Program-made: the position numbers and the translations under genes
The notes under the pieces: model-generated
What the model was told of the DNA's origin: nothing
The model's database searches: none
The model's input: only the letters and a program-made list of their open reading frames with translations
Origin: Reyranella sp.
GTDB lineage: Bacteria; Pseudomonadota; Alphaproteobacteria; Reyranellales; Reyranellaceae
Assembly (NCBI GenBank): GCA_019750135.1
Contig: JAIEOV010000007.1
Coordinates: forward strand, 62,001-126,000
Length of the DNA: 64,000 nt
Reading direction: 5' to 3'
Part shown: positions 46,810-55,123 of the stretch, piece by piece
Layout of the letters: every line of letters begins with the position of its first letter
Numbering within the stretch: position 1 is the stretch's first letter

Positions 46810-47907
46810 TCAGCTGGTGACGATCTGGCCGCCGACGACCTTGGGAAAAGTATCGAAGTGCGCCTTGAAACTTTTCAGGCGTGGCGTGCCGACAATGGCG
46901 GCCGTTCCCACGGCGAATTCGAGGATCATCAGGGCGATCGATTCGGCATTGTGCAGCTTGAACCACTTGCCGATCGACAGGAAATGCGGTTCGAAAGCAT
47001 ACGCATTATCGTTGATCTCGAGGCCAGTGCCGTCGCGCGGCCCGACGAAATGGCACATCTCGTGGATCACGGTCCATTGCTTCTCGATGGGAGCGGGCTG
47101 GTTCGTGAAGATCGGTCCCAAGAAGACCGTGTGGCCCGGCGCCTTGATGGTCACGCCTTTGTCGACATAGATCTGGAACTGCTTGGTCGACAGCTTGTCG
47201 CCGCCGCGCACGGTCCAGGCGATGACGCCGGGGTCGGCCTTGGGGTCGAACATGATGATGCTGTCGATGCCCTGAGCGCCGAAGGCATTGGCGCGCGAGA
47301 CCTGGAAATGGATGGCCGAGACGATGCCGAGCAGCTTGCTGGCTTCGGCCGGCGTGACCTTTACCTTGGCTGTCTCGAAATGCTTGTTCAGCCAGGCCAT
47401 GGTCGTCGGCGTCTGATGCAGCAGCTTGAAGCGCAGCGACATCAGCGAGCGCTCGAGATCCTTCAGGATCTGCTTTCCTTCCGCCACCATCTGCGGGCCG
47501 GTCTGGCCCGGCGTCGGCGGCTGCGAGGGCGTGCCTGCGGCCTGTCCGGGCCGGCCGTCGAGGCCGAGGCGACCGGGAGGGACGGAGGCCGAGTCGCAGA
47601 TCAACGTCGTCAGCGCCTTGATCGTCGGCCCATGCGGATCAATGCGCCCGTCCGGCCGGCTCAGCACCTTCGCCTGAAATTTGTCGATGGCCGCCTGGGT
47701 CTTCGGGCCGATCAGCCCGTCTTCCGCCAGCAGGAGCGCCGGTCCGCCTTCTTCCGGCGGCGTCGAGTTCAGGAATTTCTGCACGAGCTGGACGTCGGCC
47801 TTCTTGTTGGTCCCGCCTTTTCCGACGGAGCCCGCAATCGGCTTGTCGGTCGCGTCGTTGCTGCAGAAGAAGCACTTCCTGAGCGATGAATGTTCAACCA
47901 GCGACAT
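46810..47907 (-). CDS. Peptidoglycan-binding-domain protein fused to an aspzincin metallopeptidase
   Basis: 365 residues from ATG 47905-47907, preceded by GGGGAGAG. The N-terminus carries a C-x-x-C pair (KCFFCSNDA). A PG_binding_1-like domain (about 35-100) contains KKADVQLVQKFLN and LLAEDGLIGPKTQAAIDKFQAKVL. After a Pro/Gly linker comes a helical part and then H282-E283-MC-H286, with GTGLEIND300NAYAF: the HExxH plus downstream Asp pattern of M35/aspzincin peptidases. No signal peptide. Similar architectures serve as effectors of contractile injection or type VI systems, so a cell-wall-targeted protease toxin is possible. No such system is visible here. Confidence 0.72.
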   Translation of the reverse strand: MSLVEHSSLRKCFFCSNDATDKPIAGSVGKGGTNKKADVQLVQKFLNSTPPEEGGPALLLAEDGLIGPKTQAAIDKFQAKVLSRPDGRIDPHGPTIKALTTLICDSASVPPGRLGLDGRPGQAAGTPSQPPTPGQTGPQMVAEGKQILKDLERSLMSLRFKLLHQTPTTMAWLNKHFETAKVKVTPAEASKLLGIVSAIHFQVSRANAFGAQGIDSIIMFDPKADPGVIAWTVRGGDKLSTKQFQIYVDKGVTIKAPGHTVFLGPIFTNQPAPIEKQWTVIHEMCHFVGPRDGTGLEINDNAYAFEPHFLSIGKWFKLHNAESIALMILEFAVGTAAIVGTPRLKSFKAHFDTFPKVVGGQIVTS

Positions 47908-48006
47908 GGCCGTCTCTCCCCAAGCAAATGACTGTGGAATGGGCGATAGGCGAGCGTGCGCCAAAGCTTAAGCACGCGAGCGCCGCGGCGCCAGAAGAGG
48001 GCTGCC

Positions 48007-48870
48007 TTAGAAGCGGCCCTGGATGCCGCCGGCGAACGAGCCCTTGAGGTCGATCTGCGGTCGCGATTCCGCGTTCTGGCTGGTCCAGTCGATCGTGCCC
48101 CTGAAGTCGCCCTGCACGAACAGGCCGAGCTGGGGCACCGTCGCCCCCGGCTTGTCGACCAGCTTGAGGACGTAGCGGGCGTTCGCGGCAGCACCCACTG
48201 CGAACTGAATGGGCGGGCCGATCGACTTCAGGTCGAACACCGGCTTGACGCCCCACTGGAAGCCAAAGCTCATGGGGGACACCGGATCGAGCTCAAGAGG
48301 CCCGACCTTCACGACGGGTCTCGGCACGGCGCCAATGATCGCCCCGCGGAAAGGAAACGACGGCGGCAGGTGATCGAGCAGCCGCATGATCTCGTTGAAG
48401 CTGCGCGTCGTCGGATCGACCGGATCGTTGCGAACCGGCACCGTCGTCAGGAAGCTCACGGTCTGGCCCGCCGGCGTCAGCACCGGAATGCGCGATAGCG
48501 AATCGGGCGGAAGGAAGAACGGCGTCACGAGCGGCGGCGTCAGCGGCGGCAACGTCAAGGGCGGGATCAGGCGCGGCGGTTGGATGCCGCGAGGCGCTCC
48601 ACCGACCGTCGCTGCCTGCTGTTGCGGCACGAGGGCGAGCGTGATCGGCAGCTGCTCTTCCTCGAGCAGCTTGGCCAGGGTCCGTGGCCCGACAATGCCA
48701 TCCGCCGTCAGCTGGTTCGCCTTCTGGAACTCGACCACACGGGCGTGGGTCCGAGGCCCGAAGTCGCCGTCCACCGCCAAAGGGGCGAGACGGCGGATAT
48801 GGAAGTTCAACACATCTTGGATGGCGCGGACGTCAGCGCCCTTGCAGCCCTGCTTGACCAGGCGGCCCAT
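48007..48870 (-). CDS. Peptidoglycan-binding-domain protein of unknown function
   Basis: 287 residues. The N-terminal PG_binding_1 domain (about 5-70) has KGADVRAIQDVLNF, LAVDGDFGPRTHARVVEFQKANQLTADGIVGP and RTLAKLL. Then comes a Pro-rich linker (LIPPLTLPPLTPPLVTPFFLPP) and a C-terminal beta-rich part (SFGFQWGVKPVFDLKS, GLFVQGDFRGTIDWT) that ends with Phe (GSFAGGIQGRF), resembling an outer-membrane strand. I do not recognise the C-terminal domain. No signal peptide. 99 bases upstream of the metallopeptidase gene in the same orientation. Confidence 0.7.
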   Translation of the reverse strand: MGRLVKQGCKGADVRAIQDVLNFHIRRLAPLAVDGDFGPRTHARVVEFQKANQLTADGIVGPRTLAKLLEEEQLPITLALVPQQQAATVGGAPRGIQPPRLIPPLTLPPLTPPLVTPFFLPPDSLSRIPVLTPAGQTVSFLTTVPVRNDPVDPTTRSFNEIMRLLDHLPPSFPFRGAIIGAVPRPVVKVGPLELDPVSPMSFGFQWGVKPVFDLKSIGPPIQFAVGAAANARYVLKLVDKPGATVPQLGLFVQGDFRGTIDWTSQNAESRPQIDLKGSFAGGIQGRF

Positions 48871-49031
48871 GAGATCCTCCGTGCAAGCCTACTCTGACGC
48901 ACTATCCGCGGAGATAATGTGATTTACCGCACATCGCAGGCCAGCATTGCGGGCTCGCGCGGAGAAAGACTTTGTGCTCCGCCAGCCGCCGGTGAACAAT
49001 CGATGAGGCGCGCCAATCGACTCAGAGGTCT

Positions 49032-49622
49032 TTGTTGAAGCTGGGTATCGTCTCCGATCTGCACTGCAACATCGGCGGCCTCGACCGCGCCCTGGAGATC
49101 ATGGGCCCGATCGATGCGCTCGCGTGCCTCGGCGACAGTATCTACGAGTACAGCTTCTCGAACGCGGTGGTCAGCCGGCTGCGCGAGCTTGACGCGTTCA
49201 CCATCCAGGGCAATCACGAGGAGATCTTCCTCGGCCCAGCCGGCGCGCGAGCACGTTCCCGGGCGGAGATCGACCCGTCATTGCTCGGGTGGCTGGCCGA
49301 GCGGCCGCATCGGCACGAGCTGACGATCGGCGGCAAGCGTATCCTGCTGGTGCACTCGACGCCCTGGGAGCCGCGCGGCAGCTATGTGTTGCCCACCAGT
49401 TCCGAGCTGCAGCGCTTCGGCGAGGCCGACGCCGATATCGTGCTCTACGGACACACGCACCAGCAGGTCGTCCGTCGCATCGGCCGGGTGCTGGTGGTCA
49501 ATCCCGGCTCGGCCGGCGATGCCCGCGACCCGCGCAATGGCCGGCAGTTGAGCTGCGCCGTGCTGGATACGGCGACGGAGGAGGTCGTGGTGCACGATTT
49601 CCCGACGCGGCCCGCGCGCTGA
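49032..49622 (+). CDS. Metallophosphoesterase (YfcE/MJ0936-type phosphodiesterase)
   Basis: 196 residues, calcineurin-like fold. Metal-binding blocks are in order: GIVSDLHCNIGGL (D-x-H), ACLGDSIYEY (GD), QGNHEEI (GNH), LLVHSTPWE and LYGHTHQQVV (GHTH), with VVNPGSAGDARD near the end. Such enzymes hydrolyse phosphodiesters in a di-metal site. Natural substrate unknown. The start is TTG at 49032 or 49035, after AGAGGTC. Confidence 0.87.
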   Translation: MLKLGIVSDLHCNIGGLDRALEIMGPIDALACLGDSIYEYSFSNAVVSRLRELDAFTIQGNHEEIFLGPAGARARSRAEIDPSLLGWLAERPHRHELTIGGKRILLVHSTPWEPRGSYVLPTSSELQRFGEADADIVLYGHTHQQVVRRIGRVLVVNPGSAGDARDPRNGRQLSCAVLDTATEEVVVHDFPTRPAR

Positions 49623-49646
49623 ACAATGTTGCCGTGAACAATGTTG
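49620..49646. repeat. Pair of 12-bp direct repeats before the peptidoglycan-binding protein gene
   Basis: TGAACAATGTTG occurs at 49620-49631 and 49635-49646, a 15-base period. It overlaps the stop of the phosphoesterase gene and lies 70 bases before the next start. Could be an operator pair or a slippage product. Confidence 0.5.
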
Positions 49647-49716
49647 TGATGTCGCAATCAGGCGATGTACCATCACCCTGTGGCGCGCGCGTTCGCGGCC
49701 GGACAGAGGATGAGCC

Positions 49717-50076
49717 ATGGCCCTGCAATGTGCCCGCTTTTCCAGCGAACCCGACATCGTGCGCGCCTCCACGAACAGTCCGGCGCTGCGCCAGGGTTCC
49801 CATGGCGACGGCGTAAGCGCACTGCAGCTTGCGCTGATCGACCTCGGCTTTGCGATGCCGATCTCGACGAAGAAGGGCACTATCCTGCCCGACGGCGTCT
49901 TCGGAGCGGAGACGCTGAAGACGGTGCAAGCGTTTCAGCGCGCCAACGGGCTCGTCGCCGACGGGATCGTGGGCGCGCATACCATGGACCGGCTCGACAA
50001 GCTCATTGCCGCGCAAAGCGCGGCACAGGCGCGTGCAGACACCCTGGGCAGCGACAAACCGAAGGGGCTTTCGTAG
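49717..50076 (+). CDS. Small peptidoglycan-binding-domain protein
   Basis: 119 residues. PG_binding_1 domain (about 22-95): LRQGSHGDGVSALQLALIDLGF, PDGVFGAETLKTVQAFQRANGLVADGIVGAHTMDRLD. Short polar flanks, no signal peptide. The ATG is preceded by AGGATGAGCC. The next gene starts five bases after the stop, so the two are co-expressed. Confidence 0.75.
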   Translation: MALQCARFSSEPDIVRASTNSPALRQGSHGDGVSALQLALIDLGFAMPISTKKGTILPDGVFGAETLKTVQAFQRANGLVADGIVGAHTMDRLDKLIAAQSAAQARADTLGSDKPKGLS

Positions 50077-50080
50077 CGCC

Positions 50081-50983
50081 ATGGCCATCAATCTCGACGC
50101 CTCCACCGCCAGGATCGCCTGGACCACCGCCGGCGCGACCGCGGCCTGCCACACCGGTACGCAATTCGCGCTGCTCCACTGCACCAAGGGCGCGAATCTC
50201 ACCGCCGGCGACCGCTCTCCCGCCGGCAAGGTGAAGCTGTTCGACGCCGTCGAGCTCGAAGGCAGCGTGTTCCTCGAAGCCACCAACAACGAGTTCGACA
50301 TCGGCGACCGCGAGATCGGCATGGTGCAAACGACGGATCTGCTGTTCTACGAATTCGTCTATGCCGGCCGGCGTGATACCGAGGGCTCGTGCAAGCTCGA
50401 CCTCAAGGCCGGCTTCACCACCAATCCCTCGCTCGACGTGCAGTCGGGCCCCGGACAGACGATCGACGACAAGATCTTCGACTTCGCGACCTTGCTGATC
50501 GACCGCGTCACCGCGCCGAAAACGGGCTTCAACGTGAAGGTGCGCTTCGGCGACCATCCCAACAACACGATCCCTTATCGTTTCCAGAACGGCCTGACCG
50601 GGGCGCGCAACTTTCTCGCGCTGGCGGCGCGGGCGCAGAAGTTCAACGTCTATCTCGTGACGCGCGCCAACAAGACGTCGCCCGTCCAGATCCTCGGCCG
50701 CTTCAACTGGGCGGCGGACTGGATCGTCGAATTCGCCTGGTCGGTGCGCACCGGCCGGCCGACCGCCACCACGCGGCGCGCCGACATCCTCGACGGCGTC
50801 TTCGTCAGGGGCGCGCCGACCCCGGCCGATATCTCCTCCAACATCGTCGTCGCGCGCACGCAGCCGACCACCAACAAGCAGGACGGCGACACTGTCAACG
50901 CGATCTACAACCGCCGCCGCGCACCGCTGCTCACGGAGTCCCGGCACTGGCCGCCGGGCTTCCGCGCCGGTTTCTTCACCTGA
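50081..50983 (+). CDS. Hypothetical protein coupled to a peptidoglycan-binding protein
   Basis: 300 residues, no signal peptide or membrane segment, no recognised family. Beta-rich pattern with LLHCTKGANLTAGDRSPAGKVKLFDAVEL, YEFVYAGRRDTEGSCKLDL and VKVRFGDHPNNTIPY. The ATG at 50081 begins the coherent region (open frame from 50006). Gene order (small peptidoglycan-binding protein, this protein) may form a two-protein unit. Confidence 0.6.
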   Translation: MAINLDASTARIAWTTAGATAACHTGTQFALLHCTKGANLTAGDRSPAGKVKLFDAVELEGSVFLEATNNEFDIGDREIGMVQTTDLLFYEFVYAGRRDTEGSCKLDLKAGFTTNPSLDVQSGPGQTIDDKIFDFATLLIDRVTAPKTGFNVKVRFGDHPNNTIPYRFQNGLTGARNFLALAARAQKFNVYLVTRANKTSPVQILGRFNWAADWIVEFAWSVRTGRPTATTRRADILDGVFVRGAPTPADISSNIVVARTQPTTNKQDGDTVNAIYNRRRAPLLTESRHWPPGFRAGFFT

Positions 50984-51001
50984 CGCCTTGCAACGCGCAA
51001 C

Positions 51002-54000
51002 ATGCGACCGGTCACGATGGCTTCTAACCACCAAATGCAGCGGCCCAGCCGCGCGCGATATCGAGCAAAAGGCAAAGTAGTGATCCAGGCGATTCGCTGC
51101 GTCGTTGGGTTGGCATTCCTGCTGATTTTGGTCGGTCCGCGTTTCACCGATGCCGCAGCACAAAGCCTGTCGGTGTCGACAACAACAGAAGAGGTGTTTC
51201 ATCTGATCGTCACCGGGCGAAATATCGACGCGGTCGATAAAATAAAAGTGGCCTTCGAAGCCGCGTCGCCTGCCGACAAGGAGGACTTGTTCCCGGTGGC
51301 TGTCCGGACATGCATAGCGCTGCGGGACTTCAGATGCGCCGTGCACTTTGCCAATCATCCCTTCGTGGCGACGCCGACACTTTCCAAGACGCGCCCCTTG
51401 TTGGGCCTCACCGTCACTTTGCTTTTTGCATACGTCGAAGTTGCGAAAGGCAATCTCGCAGCGACTGAGCAGGCGCTTAGCCGCAACGTACCGCTCGCCG
51501 CGGCAAGTCCGGCGGGCCAAGTCCCCTTCGTGGAGTTCCAGCTTCTCGCGGCAGAGCGAGCGCGACGCCTGTTGGACTTCGACGGTGCCCGGGAAAGTCT
51601 GGACAAGGGGGTAGCCGCCACGTTGGCGTTCGCCAATGAGGAGTTCGAGGCAATTCGCCTGCTAATCAGGATCGCCGCTCAATTCTTGGACAATCACGAC
51701 GACGAGCGTGCTTCGCGTTTGGTCATTGCGGCGATGCCGCTCCTGCTCAAAGTTCCCAGAAATAGTCTCGCAGCGTTCGAACTCGGCCGGCTTTTTGCGG
51801 CGCTTGCACGCCAGCGGGGCGGCTTTGCCGGCGTCGTCGACGCGCTGCAAGGAAGCTTGTCAACTCTGGACGCCGTCCAGTTGAGACCCGAGCTCAAGTC
51901 TTTTCTACGGGCCATTGTCTACAATGATCTGGTTGCCGCAGAAGTACTGCGTGGTGACGTCGCCGCGGCTCGTCGTCTGTTGCAATCCCACCCACTGATG
52001 AGCAGCAAACCGGAGATACTCAGCCGCGGATATTTCATGGACGGCCATGAATTCGGGTTCGCGTTAGTCGAGGAGTTCGTTCATTTTGCTCTGCAGGACC
52101 CAGCAGAGACGGGCTGGCATGAACTCCTGATCAAGCCACCGAAGTGGACGAACGATCGCGAGGCGGTTGAGGAGATCCGGGCGCTTGCGCAGGCGGCGAT
52201 CGGCCTCCAACTCGCCAGGATGGGCAAGGCCGAGGAGGCGCGGCGGCATTTCGTCGATGCAGCCAGGATCCGTCTTCCGACACTGCTGGACCAGCATCGA
52301 AAGTCGGCTTACGGCGTGCCCCTTCCTTCCTGGACCGATAATCTGATTCTGCAGTTTGCAGTCGGATCGACCGCCTTCAGTGGAACTCCGGACTACGATC
52401 TGGTTCTGAGCGCCCATCTCGTTCTTGGCCGATCGATCGAAAGCAGCGCGGACGATGCCGCGACCAACCAAGCCTTTCGCGATGCCGATGGCGAGAAACG
52501 AATCGCCCAGAGCTTGCGCATCATCGACTATCAGCGCGCCGCATGGGAGAAGACGAAGGTTGGGGCGCTGGTCGAACGATTGGGCAGTCCAAGCCAACGC
52601 GATCCCGATCAAGCGTGGAAAGAGCGATTGAACGTCCTTTCCTACGCCAGCGATCTCATCGAAGAGCAACAGCGCTTGCGCACGGCCTTGAGTCGAAGGG
52701 GAGATGCCGGCGCTGGACTGATTTCAGACCTGACCACGGTCAAGCAGCTCCTGCTTCCGGACGAAGCGCTTGTCTTCTACATCCCAGTGGTGGAAGCGGT
52801 TGCCAAGGTATGTGTTCGCACGGACCAAAACATCATGTCGGTGCAGCAGCTGGATGAAACTGTCGGATTGGATGCTCGCTTGCTGAGAGCCGCCCTGACC
52901 GCAGCTCATCCAGCGTCCGTGCAAGCCGACAGTCAATTCCCGGTCGCCGAAGCTATTCGGTTGCGGAACGTCATGTTTGGCGGGTTGGAAGAATGTCTAA
53001 AGGCCAGCAAACGCATCTACTACGTTCCCAATGCGGGCGGATTGATTGCCCAAGTGCCTCCAGCGGCTCTGCTCGCGGAAACGCCTCCGCGTTTGGGTTC
53101 GGGATTTGACCTGAAGGCCGCACGCTGGATGATCCGAAGTCACTCGTTCGTCCGGATCAGCTCCATCAATGCCTTCGTCGCCGCAAAAAGACTTACGAAA
53201 GCAAAACGCGCCAGTTTGGACTATCTCGGCATCGGCGATCCCGTTCTTGCATCTCGCGATTCTTCATCGCCGGCAGGTGGAGTCGTCGCCGCCCGCGGGA
53301 GCGTTCCGGTGCAAAGCGGAGTGCTGACATCTCTACAAGAGTTGCCCGAGACGTCGTCCGAGTTGGATCAGGTGTCACGTCTCTTCGATGCGTCGAAGGC
53401 TCGAACTCTTCGCCGGGAGGCCGCGAGCGAAGAGGAATTTCGCCTGCAGCCATTGTCTGAGTTCGACATTCTCCATTTTGCCACCCATGGGCTGATCCGA
53501 GAAGAACTCCCAGGCATCAAGGAGCCTGCTCTGGTTTTGACACCGAATCCCGCAGGCGACACCTTCAATGACGGCCTCCTCACGACGTCGCAGATCGCAG
53601 CGCTGCCGCTCAGGGCACGCCTCGCCATTCTGTCTGCCTGCAATTCGGCGAGGTACGACGCTACGGTCATCGACAGTGGCATCCAGGGCTTGTCGACCTC
53701 GTTCCTGATTGCCGGCGTCCCGACGATGATCGCCGCGCAGTGGCCAATCGAAAGCTCTGTGACGCGAGATCTCATCATTGCGACATTCCAGGAGGCGCGC
53801 GGCCCGGAAAGCAAACCGATTGCCGATGCGCTGGCCGCCGCGATGCTTAAGCACCTCGACGGCCCGACGCCTCGTCCATTGCTTCACCCTCGGTTCTGGG
53901 CAGCACTCACGGTGCTGGGTGACGGATCGATGACACTCAACGCGCCCGGACAGGATGCAGTTCGTGACCTACGAGCCTACTCGCCGGCTCAGTCATTGAA

Positions 54001-55123
54001 GGGGGATGAAATCATCTCGGTCGTCCCTTCAGGCGACGATTTTGCCAGTTCCACAATCGGCGAATGGAACGGCAAGCGCTCGCCATCTCTGGTCCGTCGC
54101 CACGCGTTGGATGGTACGCCGAAGTGGGAAGTGGAGGACTTCGAGATCGGCGTTGGTCCTGTTTCGACAACAGATGCCACCATATACGCCGGCGGATACG
54201 TTTCTCAGCTGAATGGAACGTTCAGCGTGCCGGTTCTGCGCCGGCTCTCCCCCGATGGACATCTTTTATGGTCGCGCTACCTGCCGACCCCAGGCGAGAG
54301 CTCAATGATCAAGGCGCTCGCCACCACGGCGGATGGATCGGTCTTGTTGCTGATCGGCCCAAGCCAGGGCGACAAGGCAGAGACAGCTTTGTCACTCGTG
54401 CGCATCGATCCTGCCGGCGCCGAAGTCGAACGCGTACCTCTGCGAATTTCCGGTGACGCACGTCTGTGGCTTTCCGGATCCCTGAAGATCGACAAGGCGG
54501 AAAGCGTGGCCATCATCAATCGTGGTCTGCATCTGGAAAGCAAACTCGATCAGTTCAACACCATGGGCATGCCTCTGATTTGCAGCAAGGGCGATGCGGC
54601 GAACATCGTGTTCCTCGACACTGCATCGCTCAGGGAAGCCAGGCGAACCGAGATCGACGGCTTCGAAGCATCGAGCGCAATCCGAACGAACGAGGGTTGG
54701 TTGGTAATCGGCAAGCTGCGGGCTCCCTGCCGGTTCGCGACGCACGCTGCCGTCTACCTGGTGAAGAGCGACGGGTCCGCGACCGAGTTTTGGCGGGACA
54801 CCTCGCCATTTTCGACATCCGCGGTGGCCATCCGCCAAACAGATGGCGCCTTTGAGATCATCGGCAAGAGCAGGCGTTCAATCGCGATCGAGGAAGGCGG
54901 ACGCCCATGGACGATGCCGGACTTCAGCAGCAAGCGTTCGGGTAGCGAAGCCTATCTGTCGGATGAGATCTTCTCCGTTCGCCTGACCGACCAAGGATCG
55001 GAGCTGCGTCGTGATTTTGTCGGCGCAGGCTTTCCACTCATGCCCATGGGAATGGGCTCGACGCCGGCGCACAGCGTGATCTACGGAACCGTCGGCGGAC
55101 GACCGCTCTGGCTCAGCCGCTAG
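51002..55123 (+). CDS. Secreted CHAT-domain protease with helical repeats and propeller-like C-terminus
   Basis: Up to 1373 residues. A GTG at 51080 with AAAGG before it fits a signal peptide better (IRCVVGLAFLLILV...AAAQSLS); earlier ATGs at 51002 and 51017 lack a ribosome site. After the signal come helical repeats of TPR-like type (about 60-600). The CHAT protease domain (about 650-970) has HFATHG with catalytic His829 and LSACNSA with catalytic Cys880, numbered from 51002, and the typical GIQGLSTSFLIAGVPTMIAAQWPIE (read as two pieces). The last about 380 residues form repeated strands of beta-propeller type (DGTPKWEVE, DGHLLWSRYL). Paralogue of the gene at 62220. Its stop overlaps an insertion-sequence target site. 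Confidence 0.85.
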   Translation: MRPVTMASNHQMQRPSRARYRAKGKVVIQAIRCVVGLAFLLILVGPRFTDAAAQSLSVSTTTEEVFHLIVTGRNIDAVDKIKVAFEAASPADKEDLFPVAVRTCIALRDFRCAVHFANHPFVATPTLSKTRPLLGLTVTLLFAYVEVAKGNLAATEQALSRNVPLAAASPAGQVPFVEFQLLAAERARRLLDFDGARESLDKGVAATLAFANEEFEAIRLLIRIAAQFLDNHDDERASRLVIAAMPLLLKVPRNSLAAFELGRLFAALARQRGGFAGVVDALQGSLSTLDAVQLRPELKSFLRAIVYNDLVAAEVLRGDVAAARRLLQSHPLMSSKPEILSRGYFMDGHEFGFALVEEFVHFALQDPAETGWHELLIKPPKWTNDREAVEEIRALAQAAIGLQLARMGKAEEARRHFVDAARIRLPTLLDQHRKSAYGVPLPSWTDNLILQFAVGSTAFSGTPDYDLVLSAHLVLGRSIESSADDAATNQAFRDADGEKRIAQSLRIIDYQRAAWEKTKVGALVERLGSPSQRDPDQAWKERLNVLSYASDLIEEQQRLRTALSRRGDAGAGLISDLTTVKQLLLPDEALVFYIPVVEAVAKVCVRTDQNIMSVQQLDETVGLDARLLRAALTAAHPASVQADSQFPVAEAIRLRNVMFGGLEECLKASKRIYYVPNAGGLIAQVPPAALLAETPPRLGSGFDLKAARWMIRSHSFVRISSINAFVAAKRLTKAKRASLDYLGIGDPVLASRDSSSPAGGVVAARGSVPVQSGVLTSLQELPETSSELDQVSRLFDASKARTLRREAASEEEFRLQPLSEFDILHFATHGLIREELPGIKEPALVLTPNPAGDTFNDGLLTTSQIAALPLRARLAILSACNSARYDATVIDSGIQGLSTSFLIAGVPTMIAAQWPIESSVTRDLIIATFQEARGPESKPIADALAAAMLKHLDGPTPRPLLHPRFWAALTVLGDGSMTLNAPGQDAVRDLRAYSPAQSLKGDEIISVVPSGDDFASSTIGEWNGKRSPSLVRRHALDGTPKWEVEDFEIGVGPVSTTDATIYAGGYVSQLNGTFSVPVLRRLSPDGHLLWSRYLPTPGESSMIKALATTADGSVLLLIGPSQGDKAETALSLVRIDPAGAEVERVPLRISGDARLWLSGSLKIDKAESVAIINRGLHLESKLDQFNTMGMPLICSKGDAANIVFLDTASLREARRTEIDGFEASSAIRTNEGWLVIGKLRAPCRFATHAAVYLVKSDGSATEFWRDTSPFSTSAVAIRQTDGAFEIIGKSRRSIAIEEGGRPWTMPDFSSKRSGSEAYLSDEIFSVRLTDQGSELRRDFVGAGFPLMPMGMGSTPAHSVIYGTVGGRPLWLSR
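55120..55123. repeat. Left target-site duplication (CTAG) of the IS1380-family element
   Basis: CTAG directly before the left inverted repeat; its twin is at 56771-56774. The last three bases are the stop codon of the CHAT gene. Confidence 0.85.
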
